A DNA stretch of 64,000 bases from Limnoperna fortunei (GCA_944474755.1 OX104122.1:27431956-27495955); one strand, 5' to 3'. Positions 26,268 through 41,200 are shown, counted from the stretch's first letter. The notes: generated from the letters alone by a model not told the origin. Numbers and translations are program-made.

Positions 26268-29200
26268 GGGGGGGGGGTCCGCAACAGCTACATTACATAT
26301 GTCAAAGATCAACGACAAGTATGCGTTTTGGATTATAAATATTTTTACACGAGTAGTTTGTGAGTCTTGGGCTTCAACCTTATATATAGAGCATTAAAGG
26401 CCATTTTAAATATGACACGCGGAACATGGTAGGTTTCTTTTGTTTCATTTTTATGTGATATTATTGTCTGTCTAAATTGCAGAATCTCTTGTGACATTGG
26501 CCTATATTACGTTTAGTTAAACTTTATAAAAAAAACTTTAAATATTGTTTTAAAAAATTACTATTATTCGAGGTTGTGAATAGCGTAACGAAGAAATAGC
26601 TGATATTGATTTGAAAACTACAATATATTTAAGAAATACTTCAAATTTCTGAACAGGTTATACGATATAACATGGTTTGGGTCTGTTAGCGCCTAATAAA
26701 CTGCGAAGTGTTTAATGAATGGTGTTAACAGACCCAAACCATATTATATTGTATAACCTGTTCCGATATTTGAAATATTCCTTGTAAATTAATCTATAAA
26801 TCTGGACCATTTTAACGTTAAAAACAACAATGACTTCGTGGAACTATTCGCACTCGACCAACGCATGTTATATGGTAAAATATAGGTTTCTACATTTGAA
26901 TTGGCCAATCAGATTTCAGCTAACAAAGCAAAGTAAATTATTGTACAATAAATTCAGATTTCTTTTATGTTATTGTTTGAGATGGTATATTTATCAATAA
27001 GTTTTCCTAGAAGAACTGGGACCATGATTGAAGGGTTCTCGGTGCTGTACCTATAAAACTGCCCAGCACATTACTGGGTGTAACAAAAGTGGAGCTCTAT
27101 TGTTATGGATTTTCATTTTTTAATGAAGAAAACAGGATCGCGGACCACAGTGGATGGAAGTGCTGCCAATTGCATGATAAAAATCTCTGTTGTAGATTTC
27201 TAAAAGAGAATAATCTTATTGCAGATTAGCTGTGCAAAGCTTTGTAAAATGAAAACACCTGTTTATTTTTAATTGTTTACAATTAGTTATCATCATCTGG
27301 AATTAAAAATGATTGATTGATTGGATGTTTGCTTTACGTCCTTCGAGAAGTATTGCGAATATATTCAGGACTAGAAGAAGTTAACAAACAATAAAGCAAT
27401 TCGGAAATTATTGAGCAAAGGTACAAAATTGTGGATGCCTATGGAAAAGTATGGGATATGAGTTGGCCCTAAATTGTAGCCTTCTGTAGCATCTACAGCT
27501 AGCCCACTCTTATCGACATGTACAAAAGGGGTCTTTATCGTGCAAAGAGTGTGGCACTCTCTTAACACGTTACCCACTGTTGGAGGCCAAGAAACCTTGC
27601 GGAACTGGGAAGCTCTGTGGGGGCAATCGAAAATGAAAACAGTTTAAAGGCTTGTGTAGTTTAATACTGCGATTTTAATGATTTTTTGCGTTATCTGTTA
27701 TCAGCAATCTCAAATATAATGTATTACCAGTTACTATGCATAATGTGTAGAGGTGCGATATGTGATCAATTTGTTTTTAGTCTTTTTTAAGTCTTTTACA
27801 TATAATTAACAAAAATGTAGTATATGTGTGTAAACATCCCATGGTAGGTTGCAGGAGGAACATACTATAAGTGTAGTTCCGGGGAGAAAATATAAAGGAA
27901 ACGCTACAAAAGCTCGGAAAATCTATAATATCAGTATATTGGGTTTTTTAATTTCAGATCAAGATATTAATGTTATCTTTTGTAGTTTTAAAAGTAGGAC
28001 CCCATGAATTTTGATCCCAGGCTTTGGGCTAGGCACATGTATGTTTCTTAGAACAGTGCCGATGTTTTGTTGTATGTTTCTTAGGACAGTGCGGAGGTTT
28101 TTTTTATGCTCCTTAGGACAGTGCGGAGGTTTTTTGTATGTTTCAAAGGACAGTGCGGAGGTTTTTTGTATGTTCCTTATGACAGTGCGGAGGTGTTTTG
28201 TTTGTTCCTTATGACAGTGCGGAGGATTTTTGTATGTTCCTTATGACAGTGCGGAGGTCTTTTGTATGTTTCTTATGACAGTGCGGAGGTTTTTTGTATG
28301 TTCCTTAGGACAGTGCGGATGTGTTTTGTATGTTCCTTATGACAGTGCGGAGGTTTTTTGTATGTTCTTTATGACAGTGCGATGGTTTTTTGTATGTTTC
28401 TTATGACAGTGCGGAGGTGTTTTGTATGTTCCTTATGACATTGCGGAGTTGTTTTGTACGTTTCTTATGACAGTGCGGAGGTTTTTTGTATGTTCCTTAT
28501 GACAGTGCGGAGGGTTTTTTTTCTATGTTTCTTATGACAGTGCGGAGGTTTTTTGTATGTTTCTTAGGACATTGCGGAGGGTTTTTTTATGTTCCTTAGG
28601 ACAGTGCGGAGGTTTTTTTGTATGTTCCTTATGACAGTGCGGAGGTTTTTTTGTATGTTCTTTATGACAGTGTGGAGGTTTTAACAACATACTTTTAAAT
28701 AGTGGGAATGGTAATTGCAAATAAATGATCTAATGATCTAAAAATACTTTACTAAATTTTTACTTTGTGTTTTGATCAATTTCTTTCCGAAATGTCTGGT
28801 TGTGACAAGCATTGCGATTGCTTTATGACACTGAAAATTATTGATGATCGAATTTAAACACCTGTCTTGTTGTGGAAACAATGAAATTGTTAAGACTTAA
28901 ATATAGATTAATTTTCTTTTCATTGGAATCGATAACTAAGCGAAATTGATATCTTCAGGTAAAAAATCAGATAATCTAGTTATAATAGATGCCTTTTGAG
29001 GTCCCACTTCCTGTTGGGATAAACTGTCATGTTTTGAAAAGATTCCAGATAAAGTTGATAGTAGTTTTATACGGTTGATTTGCTTCATATCTGAAACAGA
29101 TACATTCAATGGCAAACTACTTTCTCTTTGATGTAGTTGAAATGGATATGACCTGTTAAAACGTCCATTCGTTGTTTGTCTTTGACTAAATTTGTTGATA

Positions 29201-32200
29201 AAGGTTGCTTATATACATCTGACTGTAAGTAAAGTCTCCGCAGAAAAGGTTAAACTTATAAATTTACGAATAGTTGGAAATCATGTTTTTCTAATACCCC
29301 TCGCCCATTTCAAAAAATTGTTTTTTCTAATATATAATTATGGTTCATATTATTATGTTAGTGTAAATAATGATTATTATTTTTTTGTTTAGGTAAGGCT
29401 CTAGTTTCTAACTTTTTACTTATGGTGCTTTAATTTGAAATAGAGGAAGTCGAGGGTTTTTTGGCCGGATTTTACGGAGTGAAATCCTGGTTATAATATG
29501 GTGATTGTTGGACGGGCGTAACAGTTTTCTCAACAACCAGTAATCACATTCTCTTGAATTTCGGTATGCAGAATCAGCATGGCCTCCCATAACGAGGGAT
29601 TCGATTTCAGGTCTGTCGCTCACCAACTTCTTGTTAACCGACTTAGTTAATTTTTAACGAAATCCGGCCATTTCTGTCTTTGATCGATTTTTTGTTTTAT
29701 AATCAAATAAAACTGGCCTTGACATTGTTGCGCATGATTGATTTTTAAAAGAATGTATCTATCTTTTTGTTGTATATTCCATTGACTAACAAAAAAGTTC
29801 AACGAATAATATGTACCTGCAAATATTTATAAATATATACAAATATACAACTATACGAATAGACGAAACGCCCTCTGATGTAATAAATTAGTCACTTTTG
29901 TATTTTTTATTTCAATACTTAAAAAAAACAAGTGATAACTCAACATCATTTATCCAATGAGAAAAACCCTATAGAGAAATTTCCAGATTAGTTATACCAA
30001 TGAGAAAGTTCAAGATGTAAATGAAATGATTGTTTTCGTCGTCTTTTATTTATATTGAAACTGAGGAAGGCCATTATTTGATCGAACTGTGCTTTAAATT
30101 GTCATTTGTATCGCTGCATAATCCCATAGACTTAAATATATCTTCAATATATGTACATTTTGTAATTTTTTGATAGCAGCATTAAAACGTACAATTCTAT
30201 TTTAAGCGTGTTCACGAATCATATAAATACTTATACCCAACAATATAAATCGACAGATTATTTTACTTATGAATATAAAATTTCGTATCTAGCATTTATC
30301 ATATATTTAGGACTAAATACAGGATTGCATATTTAATAAAGGTTTTTCACTTCCGTCTATATCATCTCGAATTCATAAACAAGTTGCCAACCTAATATGT
30401 TCGCTAATGCTGAAATGTATTGTATTCAAGTACCTGCTTAAGAGGTTAGAATAACATAATAAGAGACCCTTCCCCTCCTTTATATAACAACAGTAAAGGT
30501 TCATTTTCCATATGACAGTGGAATTATTTGCTTTGTTTAAATATTGTTAACTTAATCGCTATCATTCTATTAGGTTTATAACTTTACTTTATTTTATCCA
30601 TTGTTCATTGTTTATGTAATCAATAATCACCTTTTTAATAATGCCTTATTTAGATATGTTTTCTTTATGATGATAATATATTTTGATTGATTAGCTCAAT
30701 ATTGGGCACCTTGATTGGTTTAATAAATTGTCTTGTCTTGTCTTGTCTATTTGTTCCCGGCCCCGATCTTGGACCGGTCATTATTTTACCCGGAGGTATA
30801 AGGACGAGATAAAAAGGTGATTCATCTCGACATCCATAAACACAAAGAATTAAGAAGACTCTTTTGAATATGTTTTCGGGATCCGTAGATCATTTTCACT
30901 GCAAAAATGTTAAAAGAAGACGAATTCACTAATAATAGTTTTATTGATCTATAAAAAAGTACAAACACAAAGTAAAATAAAATAAAATATCGATTGAACA
31001 TTTTTTACAAGTTTCTGAATGTTTATAGTCGCATGTAGAAAATGGTTCAAATTGAGAAGATCTTGTACGATATATTCAACGGTACTTTACAGAATATATG
31101 AAATATGATTATTATATTTTATAACATTATTAATTTTTGCGCATAGAGTCGCTTTGTTCGTATTTTGGTTTAGCCACAGGATCTGTTATTTATGACTATC
31201 CGTGAACTGATAAGGTTTATTAGTCGATTTTTGAGGACATTCGCCTTTCATACGACACATTATCTATTGGATAATTCTTTTTAATCTCTGTGTCCTAAAG
31301 AGGACTGTTACGATAATGTATATCGAGTCCCTATAACATTAGATACAAAATGTACTTTTCTTTTGATCTTTATAGTTATGGATATTGTTAATTGAAAAAT
31401 TGCCTTAAGCTATTGTGGTATCAATCGAGGTAATTAAAAAAATTTCCAGATAATATGTAATCTTTTAATGATGTTTCCTTTTTGAAGTAATAGTTATTTT
31501 ATAAAATTAATAGTGAAAGATTAAGAGTATTGATGTATTGACTTGACATTTTAAAAATATACAAAAAGAGACTTAGCCGAACAATTTTTCTGATGTATTG
31601 ACTTGACACTTTGAAAATATACAAAAATAGACTTAGTCGAACAATTTTTCTGTTAGTTAGTTCATCTTTATTACCTCAACGTTAAAATCCTCATTGATCA
31701 TGATGAGCTTTTCTTTTTACAAAACTCCATGTGCGTGTGTGTAAAAGATCTGAGGACTGGTCCATATAAACTCATCATTTCTGTGATACACTATGTAATC
31801 TGTCCCCTGGTGTAATATATCTCAAGCCTAACTTTCAAATATAACACCACGTCAGGGTACGATAACTTGATGTCCTTTGGTGTATGTTTCATTGTAGCAT
31901 AAGTTATTGTAGCATTTGTATAAAACTATTTTTAGCAACGATGCTATTCTTGCATTCCTTTTGTCTATTCAAACTTCTAATCATTTTTAAGTACAATTGT
32001 ATTCTTTTTCCTTCTCACTTCATAAATTATGCTTTTTATTCTGTTATAGTATATCGCAAAGTTCACGTATATTGGTCACAACAGCTTGACGACATTTGGT
32101 GTATGTTTCATTGCAGTAAAAGTTATTTTAGCATTTGAATACAACTAATCTGAGCAACGATGCTATTCTTACTTTCCCTTTGTCTATTCAGACCTCTTAT

Positions 32201-35200
32201 CAGTTAAAAGTACATTTATATTCTTGTTCCTTCTCACTTCCTATGTTTTCACTTCGCGTCATACATCATCTATACAATGCTTTAATGAAGTTAATAATGT
32301 TCTTTTCTAAAAAAATTATGTGATACTTGTTCAATGTCATGAATTCATGATAAAACTGTATTATAAGTTCAATACAAATCGTTGCTTTAGTAACTGTAAC
32401 ACACTATCAAATCAATACATGTGTTGATATAGTAACAGTAAAACACTATCAGTTCAATACAAATCGTTGCTATGGTAACTGTAAATCTATCAGTTCAATA
32501 CAAATCGTTCCTATAGTAACTGTAAAACACTATCAATTCAATACAAATCGTTGCTATAGTAACTGTAAAACTGTATCTATCAGTTCAATACAAATCATTG
32601 CTATAAGAACTGTAAAACTGTATCAGTTCAATACAAATCGTTGCTATAGTAACTGTAAAACACTATCAATTCAATACAAATCGTTGCTATAGTAACTGTA
32701 AAACTGTATCTATCAGTTCAATACAAATCATTGCTACAGTAACTGTAAAACTGTATCAGTTCAATACAAATCGTTGCTATAGTAACTGTAAATCTATCAG
32801 TTCAATACAAATCATTGCTATAAGAACTGTAAAACTGTATCAGTTCAATACAAATCGTTGCTATAGTAACTGTAAATCTATCAGTTCAATACAAATCGTT
32901 CCTATAGTAACTGTAAAACACTATCAATTCAATACAAATCGTTGCTATAGTAACTGTAAAACTGTATCTATCAGTTCAATACAAATCATTGCTACAGTAA
33001 CTGTAAAACTGTATCAGTTCAATACAAATCGTTGCTATAGTAACTGTAAATCTATCAATTCAATACAAATCGTTCCTATAGTAACTGTAAAACACTATCA
33101 ATTCAATACAAATCGTTGCTATAGTAACTGTAAAACTGTATCAGTTCAATACAAATCGTTGCTATAGTAACTGTAAAACTGTATCAGTTCAATACAAATC
33201 GTTGCTAAAGTAACTGTTAAACTGTATCAGTTCAATACAAATCGTTGCTATAGTAACTGTAAATCTACCAATTCAATACAAATCGTTCCTATAGTAACTG
33301 TAAAACACTATCAATTCAATACAAATCGTTGCTATAGTAACTATAAAACTGTATCAGTTCAATACAAATCGTTGCTATAGTAACTGTAAATCTATCAGTT
33401 CAATGCAAATCGTTGCTTCAGTAACTGTAAAACTGTATCAGTTCAATACAAATCGTTGCTATAGTAACTGTAAATCTATCAATTCAATTCAAATCGTTCC
33501 TATAGTAACTGTAAAACACTATCAATTCAATACAAATCGTTGCTATAGTAACTGTAAAACTGTATCAGTTCAATACAAATCGTTGCTATAGTAACTGTAA
33601 AACTGTATCAGTTCAATACAAATCGTTGCTATAGTAACTGTAAAACTGTATCAATTCAATACAAATCGTTGCTATAGTAACTCTAAATCTATCAATTCAA
33701 TACAAATCGTTCCTATAGTAACTGTAAAACTGTATCAGTTCAATACAAATCGTTGCTATAGTAACTGTAAAACTGTATCAATTCAATACAAATCGTTGCT
33801 ATAGTAACTGTAAATCTATCAATTCAATACAAATCGTTCCTATAGTAACTGTAAAACACTATCAATTCAATACAAATCGTTGCTATAGTAACTGTAAAAC
33901 TGTTTCTATCAGTTCAATACAAATCATTGCTAGAGTAACTGTAAAACTGTATCAGTTCAATACAAATCGTTGCTATAGTAACTGTAAATCTATCAATTCA
34001 ATACAAATCGTTCCTATAGTAACTGTAAAACACTATCAATTCAATACAAATCGTTGCTATAGTAACTGTAAAACTGTATCAGTTCAATACAAATCGTTGC
34101 TATAGTAACTGTAAAACTGTATCAGTTCAATACAAAACGTTGCTTTAGTAACTGTAAATCTATTAATTCAATACAAATCGTTCCTATAGTAACTGTAAAA
34201 CACTATCAATTCAATACAAATCGTTGCTATAGTAACATTAAAACTGTATCAGTTCAATACAAATCGTTCCTATAGTAACTGTATCAGTTCAATACAAATC
34301 ATCCCCATAGTAATTGTATAGGTATAAAGAAATTTGCAACGAATAATGGCTTGCTGAAAGTGGCGTTAAAACACCATTCAAACAAACAAACAAATAAACA
34401 AACAAACAAGCAAAGAATAATGGAACAATAAGCTTATAAGTATCTTAACTGTATCCTACATTTATCACATATTTCAAGAATGAGTCTGTACTTTTAATCC
34501 ATTGAGGTCAAACACAACACTTAGAGCTGCATTTCATAAATAGCTGTGACATTTATAATTTTGTACATGTTAACATAGAGAAGACGCATTGCAGTGCAAC
34601 AAAATTGTATGTCCCCAGCCGACTCCCCATACTTATTGTGCTCTATAAGTCGCTTTTGTTGTATCGTAAATGGATACATGACAAAAATGCACGCACTAAA
34701 ATTATATTGGATACTTTATATATATTTAACCTTTCTGGAATGTATATTTTATGCATGCGCATTGTTCTACATTCGCTTACAATTTTACGTTTATATGATT
34801 CTCAAACAAACGTAATACTAATTTTAGGTGCTAATATGGCACCTATAATTAAAATTACGTTTGTTTTCACTGCAGGCAGGTTGCGTGCTACTCCAACCTT
34901 AATTGAAAATAATTGCCAGTTTTCCTACCGAAGAGCGGAGGTTTTCTCCGTGTACTCCTGCTTCCTTTGAAATAAAATCTGGAAGCCATGATATAGCTGA
35001 AAAATTGCTAAAAGTGGCATTAAACAATATTTCAACAAACCAATTAGCCGCTGGTGTTTTAAATTCTGCATGTCAAAGTACAGCAAATCAATTTATAAAG
35101 CACACACATTTTATGCCTTTTTATCTTCAATACATTGTATATATTTTATGTAGTTTTTTTTATACATTTTATGCTTATATCTTCAATGGATACAAATGGC

Positions 35201-38200
35201 ATGAGCTTGAATAGTTTCGTTTTATTCCAATGCTAAGATAAATGAATCAAAGATACCGAGGAATATTAGTAGATAAACAATCAAAACCATGGGTAAACAA
35301 AAGAAAGGGCAATAACAAAACAAACATACATACACAAAGACATGAACCAGACTAAAAAGCAGGTGCTGGGGAACTGTATAATGTTTGTTAGTGGATGAGA
35401 GGCCGAAAAGCGGGAAAAAATTGCTGACACGCATAAAGTCAACATTATTCGATTTTGTCATCCACTGTAATACTAACTTGATTTTTTAGCCATTGATTGT
35501 TTTATTTAATGATATTTAACGCCATTTTCAGCAATTTTTCAGCTATATCATGGCGTCCAGTTTTTATAGGGGAGGAAGCAGGAGTACCCGGAGAAAACCC
35601 CGGACCTGCGGTAGGAAAACTGGCAATCGTTGTCAATTAAGATTGGAGTCGAGTACACCCTGCCTGTATTAAGAATCGAACCCGCAATCTTATTGTTGAC
35701 AGACAACCTGATCAAGAGTAGACGAACTACCGTAACCACTTGGCCACCGAGGCCCCTTAGCCATTGAAGGCTCTTGGCATGTCTTATGAACATTCATTAA
35801 CATGTCTTATAAACATTCATTAAAATGTCTCATAAACATTCATTTTACGGAACGTACGTTTAATATGCGTTTAACGCATGTAAAAAAAACGTATGTTTTC
35901 ACATACGTATGTTTGCATTGATGCTAAATGTTCAGTTCACATGTCTGCTGTACGATATTTGTTATCATATTTCGATTTTTAATATTGTTTAATATTGTTT
36001 ATTTGAGCGCTACTGATGATGTCTGATTACATTAAACGCGCATCTGGCGTAACTTTGCTATCTGAACGCATGTCTGGCGTAACCTTGGTATCTGAACGAC
36101 ATTTCATTTACATGTTTTGTTGTGTATATTTGTGTTCACGCTAAATACTGCTCGTTGCAATTAGTCGATCAATCCAATCAATGTTATAATTTTTTAGTAC
36201 CTTATACTGATATAATGTCCGATTTGTAACACTTTAACTCTTGATGTACATTTCAATGAAATTTTCTACTAGTATAATCCAAAAAGTAAAAACAATTTTT
36301 AGGCGGTGATGGTTGTCAATGTTGTGTTTTTGCATTGATTGTAAAACGTGTTCTAAAGAATCTTAACCAACATTTCCCAGTCATTTGTCTCTTTCCAGCA
36401 TTGTGTTTCTACTTGTGTTCTAAGGCATCTAGTGTAGCAAGATGTTTCATTTATTTGTAATTGTGATATTGCTCAAAATGTCCCCAAGACTAATTCACGC
36501 AATACGTAAATATCAGCGTTTATAATAATCGTTTTGAATTCAAATCTTAACATGCCATTTTTAAAAGCCTTTCAGAATGGTTTTGGACTCTAATAGTTGT
36601 ATTTTATGTGGAAGAGCGAGGGGAAGACTGGCGGTGTTACGAGACAAATGTAAATGCGTAAGCATGACACATTGTCCTTCCTGTAAATCAGATGACAAGT
36701 AAGTACGGTATTAACAATATTTGAAGTTTAACTTGTGTTTATGCTAAAAAATTATATTTGTAGAGCTCTATGTACGAGTGGTCTAATTAGTTACCAGTGA
36801 TCAATGGTGTGTCAATTCGAGTTAGAGTTAAAGTCTGATTCCAGTGTAGGTGTGCTCGACTTCAACCTTAATTTACTAGAATAGCCAGTTTTTCTGCCGA
36901 AGTTTGGGGTTCTCATCGGATACTCCGACTCCCCCCCCCCTCCTCCCCGAAAAAAATGTAAAACACCATTCAAACAACAAACATATTTTTTGTTGCTTTT
37001 TTATAAATAATATAAAATTTTCAACTAGTTTTAGGATACCAAGGTTAAGCTTTTCTTCCTTTTTCAGGCTTGATTCACCGCTTAGAAAATAATCAACGCG
37101 CATTCGAAAATATCATGAATGCTTTGAAAGCAATTAAGTTCTAACCATTGTCATTACATTGTAATAGGCACGAAGACTTTTTCCGTCATTCATTTTGAAC
37201 ACTACAAATTCAGGTGACTTTAACATAATCCTTTTTATTTTAAATCAATCTGACTGACGTATTCAGTTAAAGAGCTTATATTACATCCAACCTCATGAAA
37301 TTAATAAATATAGTTAATAATTAAAAAAAAAACATCAGCCAAATTGAATTTTTAAATTTATGTACGTTAAACAAGCACTAAGTCCTTTATGAGAATCAAC
37401 TTTGTCACAAAAAGTCGTTGACAAAGTTAGAATAAAATGTTTTTGAAATCAGCATAAAAGCAGATATTTTTAAGATATGTAAAATACAGTTTAAACAAGT
37501 TGGTACCGATACGACTTACATGCTTTTATAAAGCTTGTCGTTTACACAGACTATATTCTACACAATATTGTAAAGCTTTTCGTTAACACAGACTATATTC
37601 TACACACCATTCTAAGTTTTGTCATATTTATTTCAGACAAATAAGCCTCTGTAGACGATCGATAAAACCACTGTACAATTGTAAGACTCATGGAAAGTTT
37701 AGAACATATGTAGACTATCTTTCTGGATTGAAGAATTGGTGCTTGATGTGGTCTGTTCTTAGCATAGTCCCTCTGACAGTGTTACTTAAGATTTTAACTG
37801 TACGTCGATCTTTTCACGGTATTTTTTAAAAGAGAAATAGAACTTTTGCAGCATGTAAAAAATGGCTGAATTTATATAAAAAACAATAACATATTCGTGG
37901 AAATTTATATGAAGATATGAAACTCTCAGAATGTACGTCTTTAAAAAAATAAGTAAAAAACGCTTAAATAAATGAGTATAAATAGTAAAATGAATTGAAC
38001 TATAAGCCATGAGAAAGCATGAATATTTTTACCCACACTCATAGTGGAGTGGATATATCATTGTCAGTCTTCGTGTGTGTCCGTATGTAGCCATTTTTCG
38101 TTCAATTTTCTCAGCAATGGCTGAAGTGTTGTCAATAGCTTTGTAGGATTATTTTTAGACCTATCTGACTCCTACGTCCTGTTTAAAGTTATAGAGCGGT

Positions 38201-41200
38201 GGTATCATCACTAGAGAGCATTATCTCGGAAGACTTGGACAAAAAAGTTCTTGTCACTTGTGAAAATGTGGTTCTCTAATTTTGATGTAATATTTCAACC
38301 GCTCAACCGGTGTAGAAAAAATATTTCTCGTCACTAGTGAATTTGTTGGTCTCAGCAGTTGATTGGTTAAAAATAATAACGTCACAATAAGAACTCATGA
38401 CGTCATAAACAAAACACCTTCCATTTACCGCGTATTCAAGTCATGAACGTAAAATTGGGGTTTTGAGAATTTGTACTTCGTTTCGCAAATTTACTACTTT
38501 TTAAAATTAGAGAAACAGAATCTTACATTAGTACTCTTGGATTATTGGATTTCTCCAATCTCGATAGTTAATCATGGAAATTTAAGTCCTCGCCAAGGCT
38601 CGGACTTAAAATTCCATAATTTAACTATCTCGATTGGAGAAATCCGATAATCCACTCGTACCAATGTAAGATCCTTTATTTCTCGTCGCTAGTGAATTTG
38701 TTGTTCTCAGCAGTTGATTTGTTTAAAATTATAACGTCATAATAAGAAACTCATGACGTCATAAACAAAACACATTTCATGTACCGCGTATTCAAGTCAT
38801 GAACGTAAAATTAAGGTTACGAGAATTTGTACTTCTTTTCGCAAATTTACTACTTTTTTTAAATTAGAGAAACCGAATCTTTCATAAGTAATCTTGGATT
38901 ATCGGATTTTTCCAATCTCGATAGTTAAATTATGGAAATTTAACTATCTCGATTGGAGAAATCCGATAATCCACTCGTACCAACTTCCATTTACCGCGTA
39001 TTCAAGTCATGTCATTATTGGGGTTGGGAGAATTAATATTTCATTTCGCAAATTTACTGCTCTTTAAAATTAGAGAAACATAATCGTACATTAGTACCCT
39101 TGGATTATCGAATTTCTACAATCTCGATGGTTAAAGTCCTCTCCAAGGCGCGGACATAGAATACCATGATTTAACTATTATAATTGTATAAATCTGATAA
39201 TCCACTCGTACCAATGTAAGATCCTATATTTAGTTAAATAACCAATTGCACCAGGATAATGTAATATGGAGTAGGCACTGCCAAAATGCGAGCACAGACA
39301 ATATAGTCTTTAATTATCAATATATAATGTGCATTTCATAATTGACGTGACTTCCAAACACCCTAAATGTTCCTCTAAATTCCAGTGGTCACGTGACGTC
39401 TTTCTGGTGTAATGGTGACGTCACATGAAATGAAATTTGATTGTCAGTTTTTAAAGATCGATTTAAAGATTGCAAAAAATAGTATGAAATTTTTGTTGTC
39501 ATTTTTAAATATAACATTAACTTTTTATCGTTGTCAAATTTATTTTAAGTCTTTCTTTCTTTAAAATTAAATTTAGTGCTTCTTCATTAATTTTGTTCCA
39601 GTTTTTTGACGATATCAACTTCCGGACGAAAAAGAATCAATATCAGCATTAAGCAGATTTTGATCACGTGATTTCATTTTGATCACATGACACGTAATTG
39701 CCGTAGAGCTCACCGCTCTTCGCGGGCAGCGAAGCTGTGCTCGCTATTAAATATTTCGTCTAGCAACAGTTTTCAATATTTCGTCTAATATCCTATGCAT
39801 TAATATACACCTAAAATTAGTTAACTGTGTTTACAGCTTAGCCTTTCCTGGTTGTACTTATTCATGGGAATACTGATTGGTTCTGCAGTTTTACCTATCG
39901 TTCTCTGTATGTTTTGGGAGCGGCTAACTGGAATGGGTATGGTAGCAGGCAGCATTAGTGGTACTTTTACAGCATTAGTATCGTGGTTGATAGTTGCATC
40001 TTTCTATGAAGGTGGTCTGTCAAGATTTCTTGAAAATACAGGTAATAATAATTTGATTCTGTTACTTTATTTGATCATTTAACCGGACATGTTTACATCC
40101 CTATGATAACGTTAACAGCAGATGTCATATTGTAAGTTAACGAGCAGGAAAACACATTGGTCTCTATCTCTCCTCAAATATTAGTTTACAAACGTGTTTA
40201 GTAATATAAAAATAATAGCGATATGATGTTTCTTTTATCTGTTATTCATAGATATTTAGGATTTGCCCAAATCATCTAAAGTATACTTTGTATTGTTTGT
40301 AATTGCATTTTCAGGAAAAGAACTCCCAATGCTGATAGGAAATATGACGTCAATATGCGTTGGAGGATTTGTTTGTGTTGTAGTTAGCTTGGTACAGTCA
40401 CGTCAAAAGACAACAAAGTTGGACAACGAGACATGGGAACTTACAAGAGATATTGATAGTCCTTTAAGTCCATGGACCGAACTATATGCTACGTACGTAT
40501 ACACTACGTAGGGACCTCGTTGGCTAGTCATCTACTATTGATCACGTGGTCTGTCAACACTGTGCTTGGGGGTTCGAGTCTCGAGTAGAGTGTACTCGAA
40601 TCCAATCTTAATTTACAAGTATTGACAGTGTTCCTGTCACAGATCGGGGTTTTTATCCGGAAACTCCGGCTTTCTCCCATAATAAAAACTGCACGTTATG
40701 ATATAGCTGAACACATTGCTGAAAGTGGGTCAAACACCATACAAACAAACAAAACAAAAATGTATCCACTCCATTTCTGAAAATGTTATTTTGCTTTGAA
40801 ATACAAGATCTACTAACATGTGGTACAGCTCTCGAATACAACGCGCCTTTCACGAAAAAGACCACATTCGTTGATTTCTTCTAAAAGGAATGTCTACAAA
40901 AATATAATTTGCTCATATGTCGACTTCTTTTTTACAGTTGATTTATTTGTTATCTTTCTCAAAAGGCTTAGAATACTGTTCTCGCTGGACATAAACTAAC
41001 CGCCAAATGAACAATTTTTAAAAGAATTATATTGATGTTAGTTGTTCACGCAATCATTCCTTGGTTTAATATAGTTTTAGTATACTATTACAAGTAAAAC
41101 ATCGTAGTGAATAACAAATAGCAATGATGCACGAGGCCATTTTATTTTCTTTCATTATCATATTATTTACAAAGCGTCGTGTTAAAAGGAAGTAGCCATT

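Noticed and set aside
28011..28720. Cys/Phe-rich and His/Lys-rich repeat peptides on both strands
   Set aside because: They are translations of the 32-bp minisatellite whose unit length is not a multiple of three; the frame shifts along the array.
32352..34312. CRISPR-like regular array
   Set aside because: No unique spacers between repeats, variable unit length and a clear animal intron context: a minisatellite.
34594..35214. Overlapping frames of 73-121 codons
   Set aside because: They run through a SINE copy (34875-35042) and share the same peptide fragments with other SINE copies.
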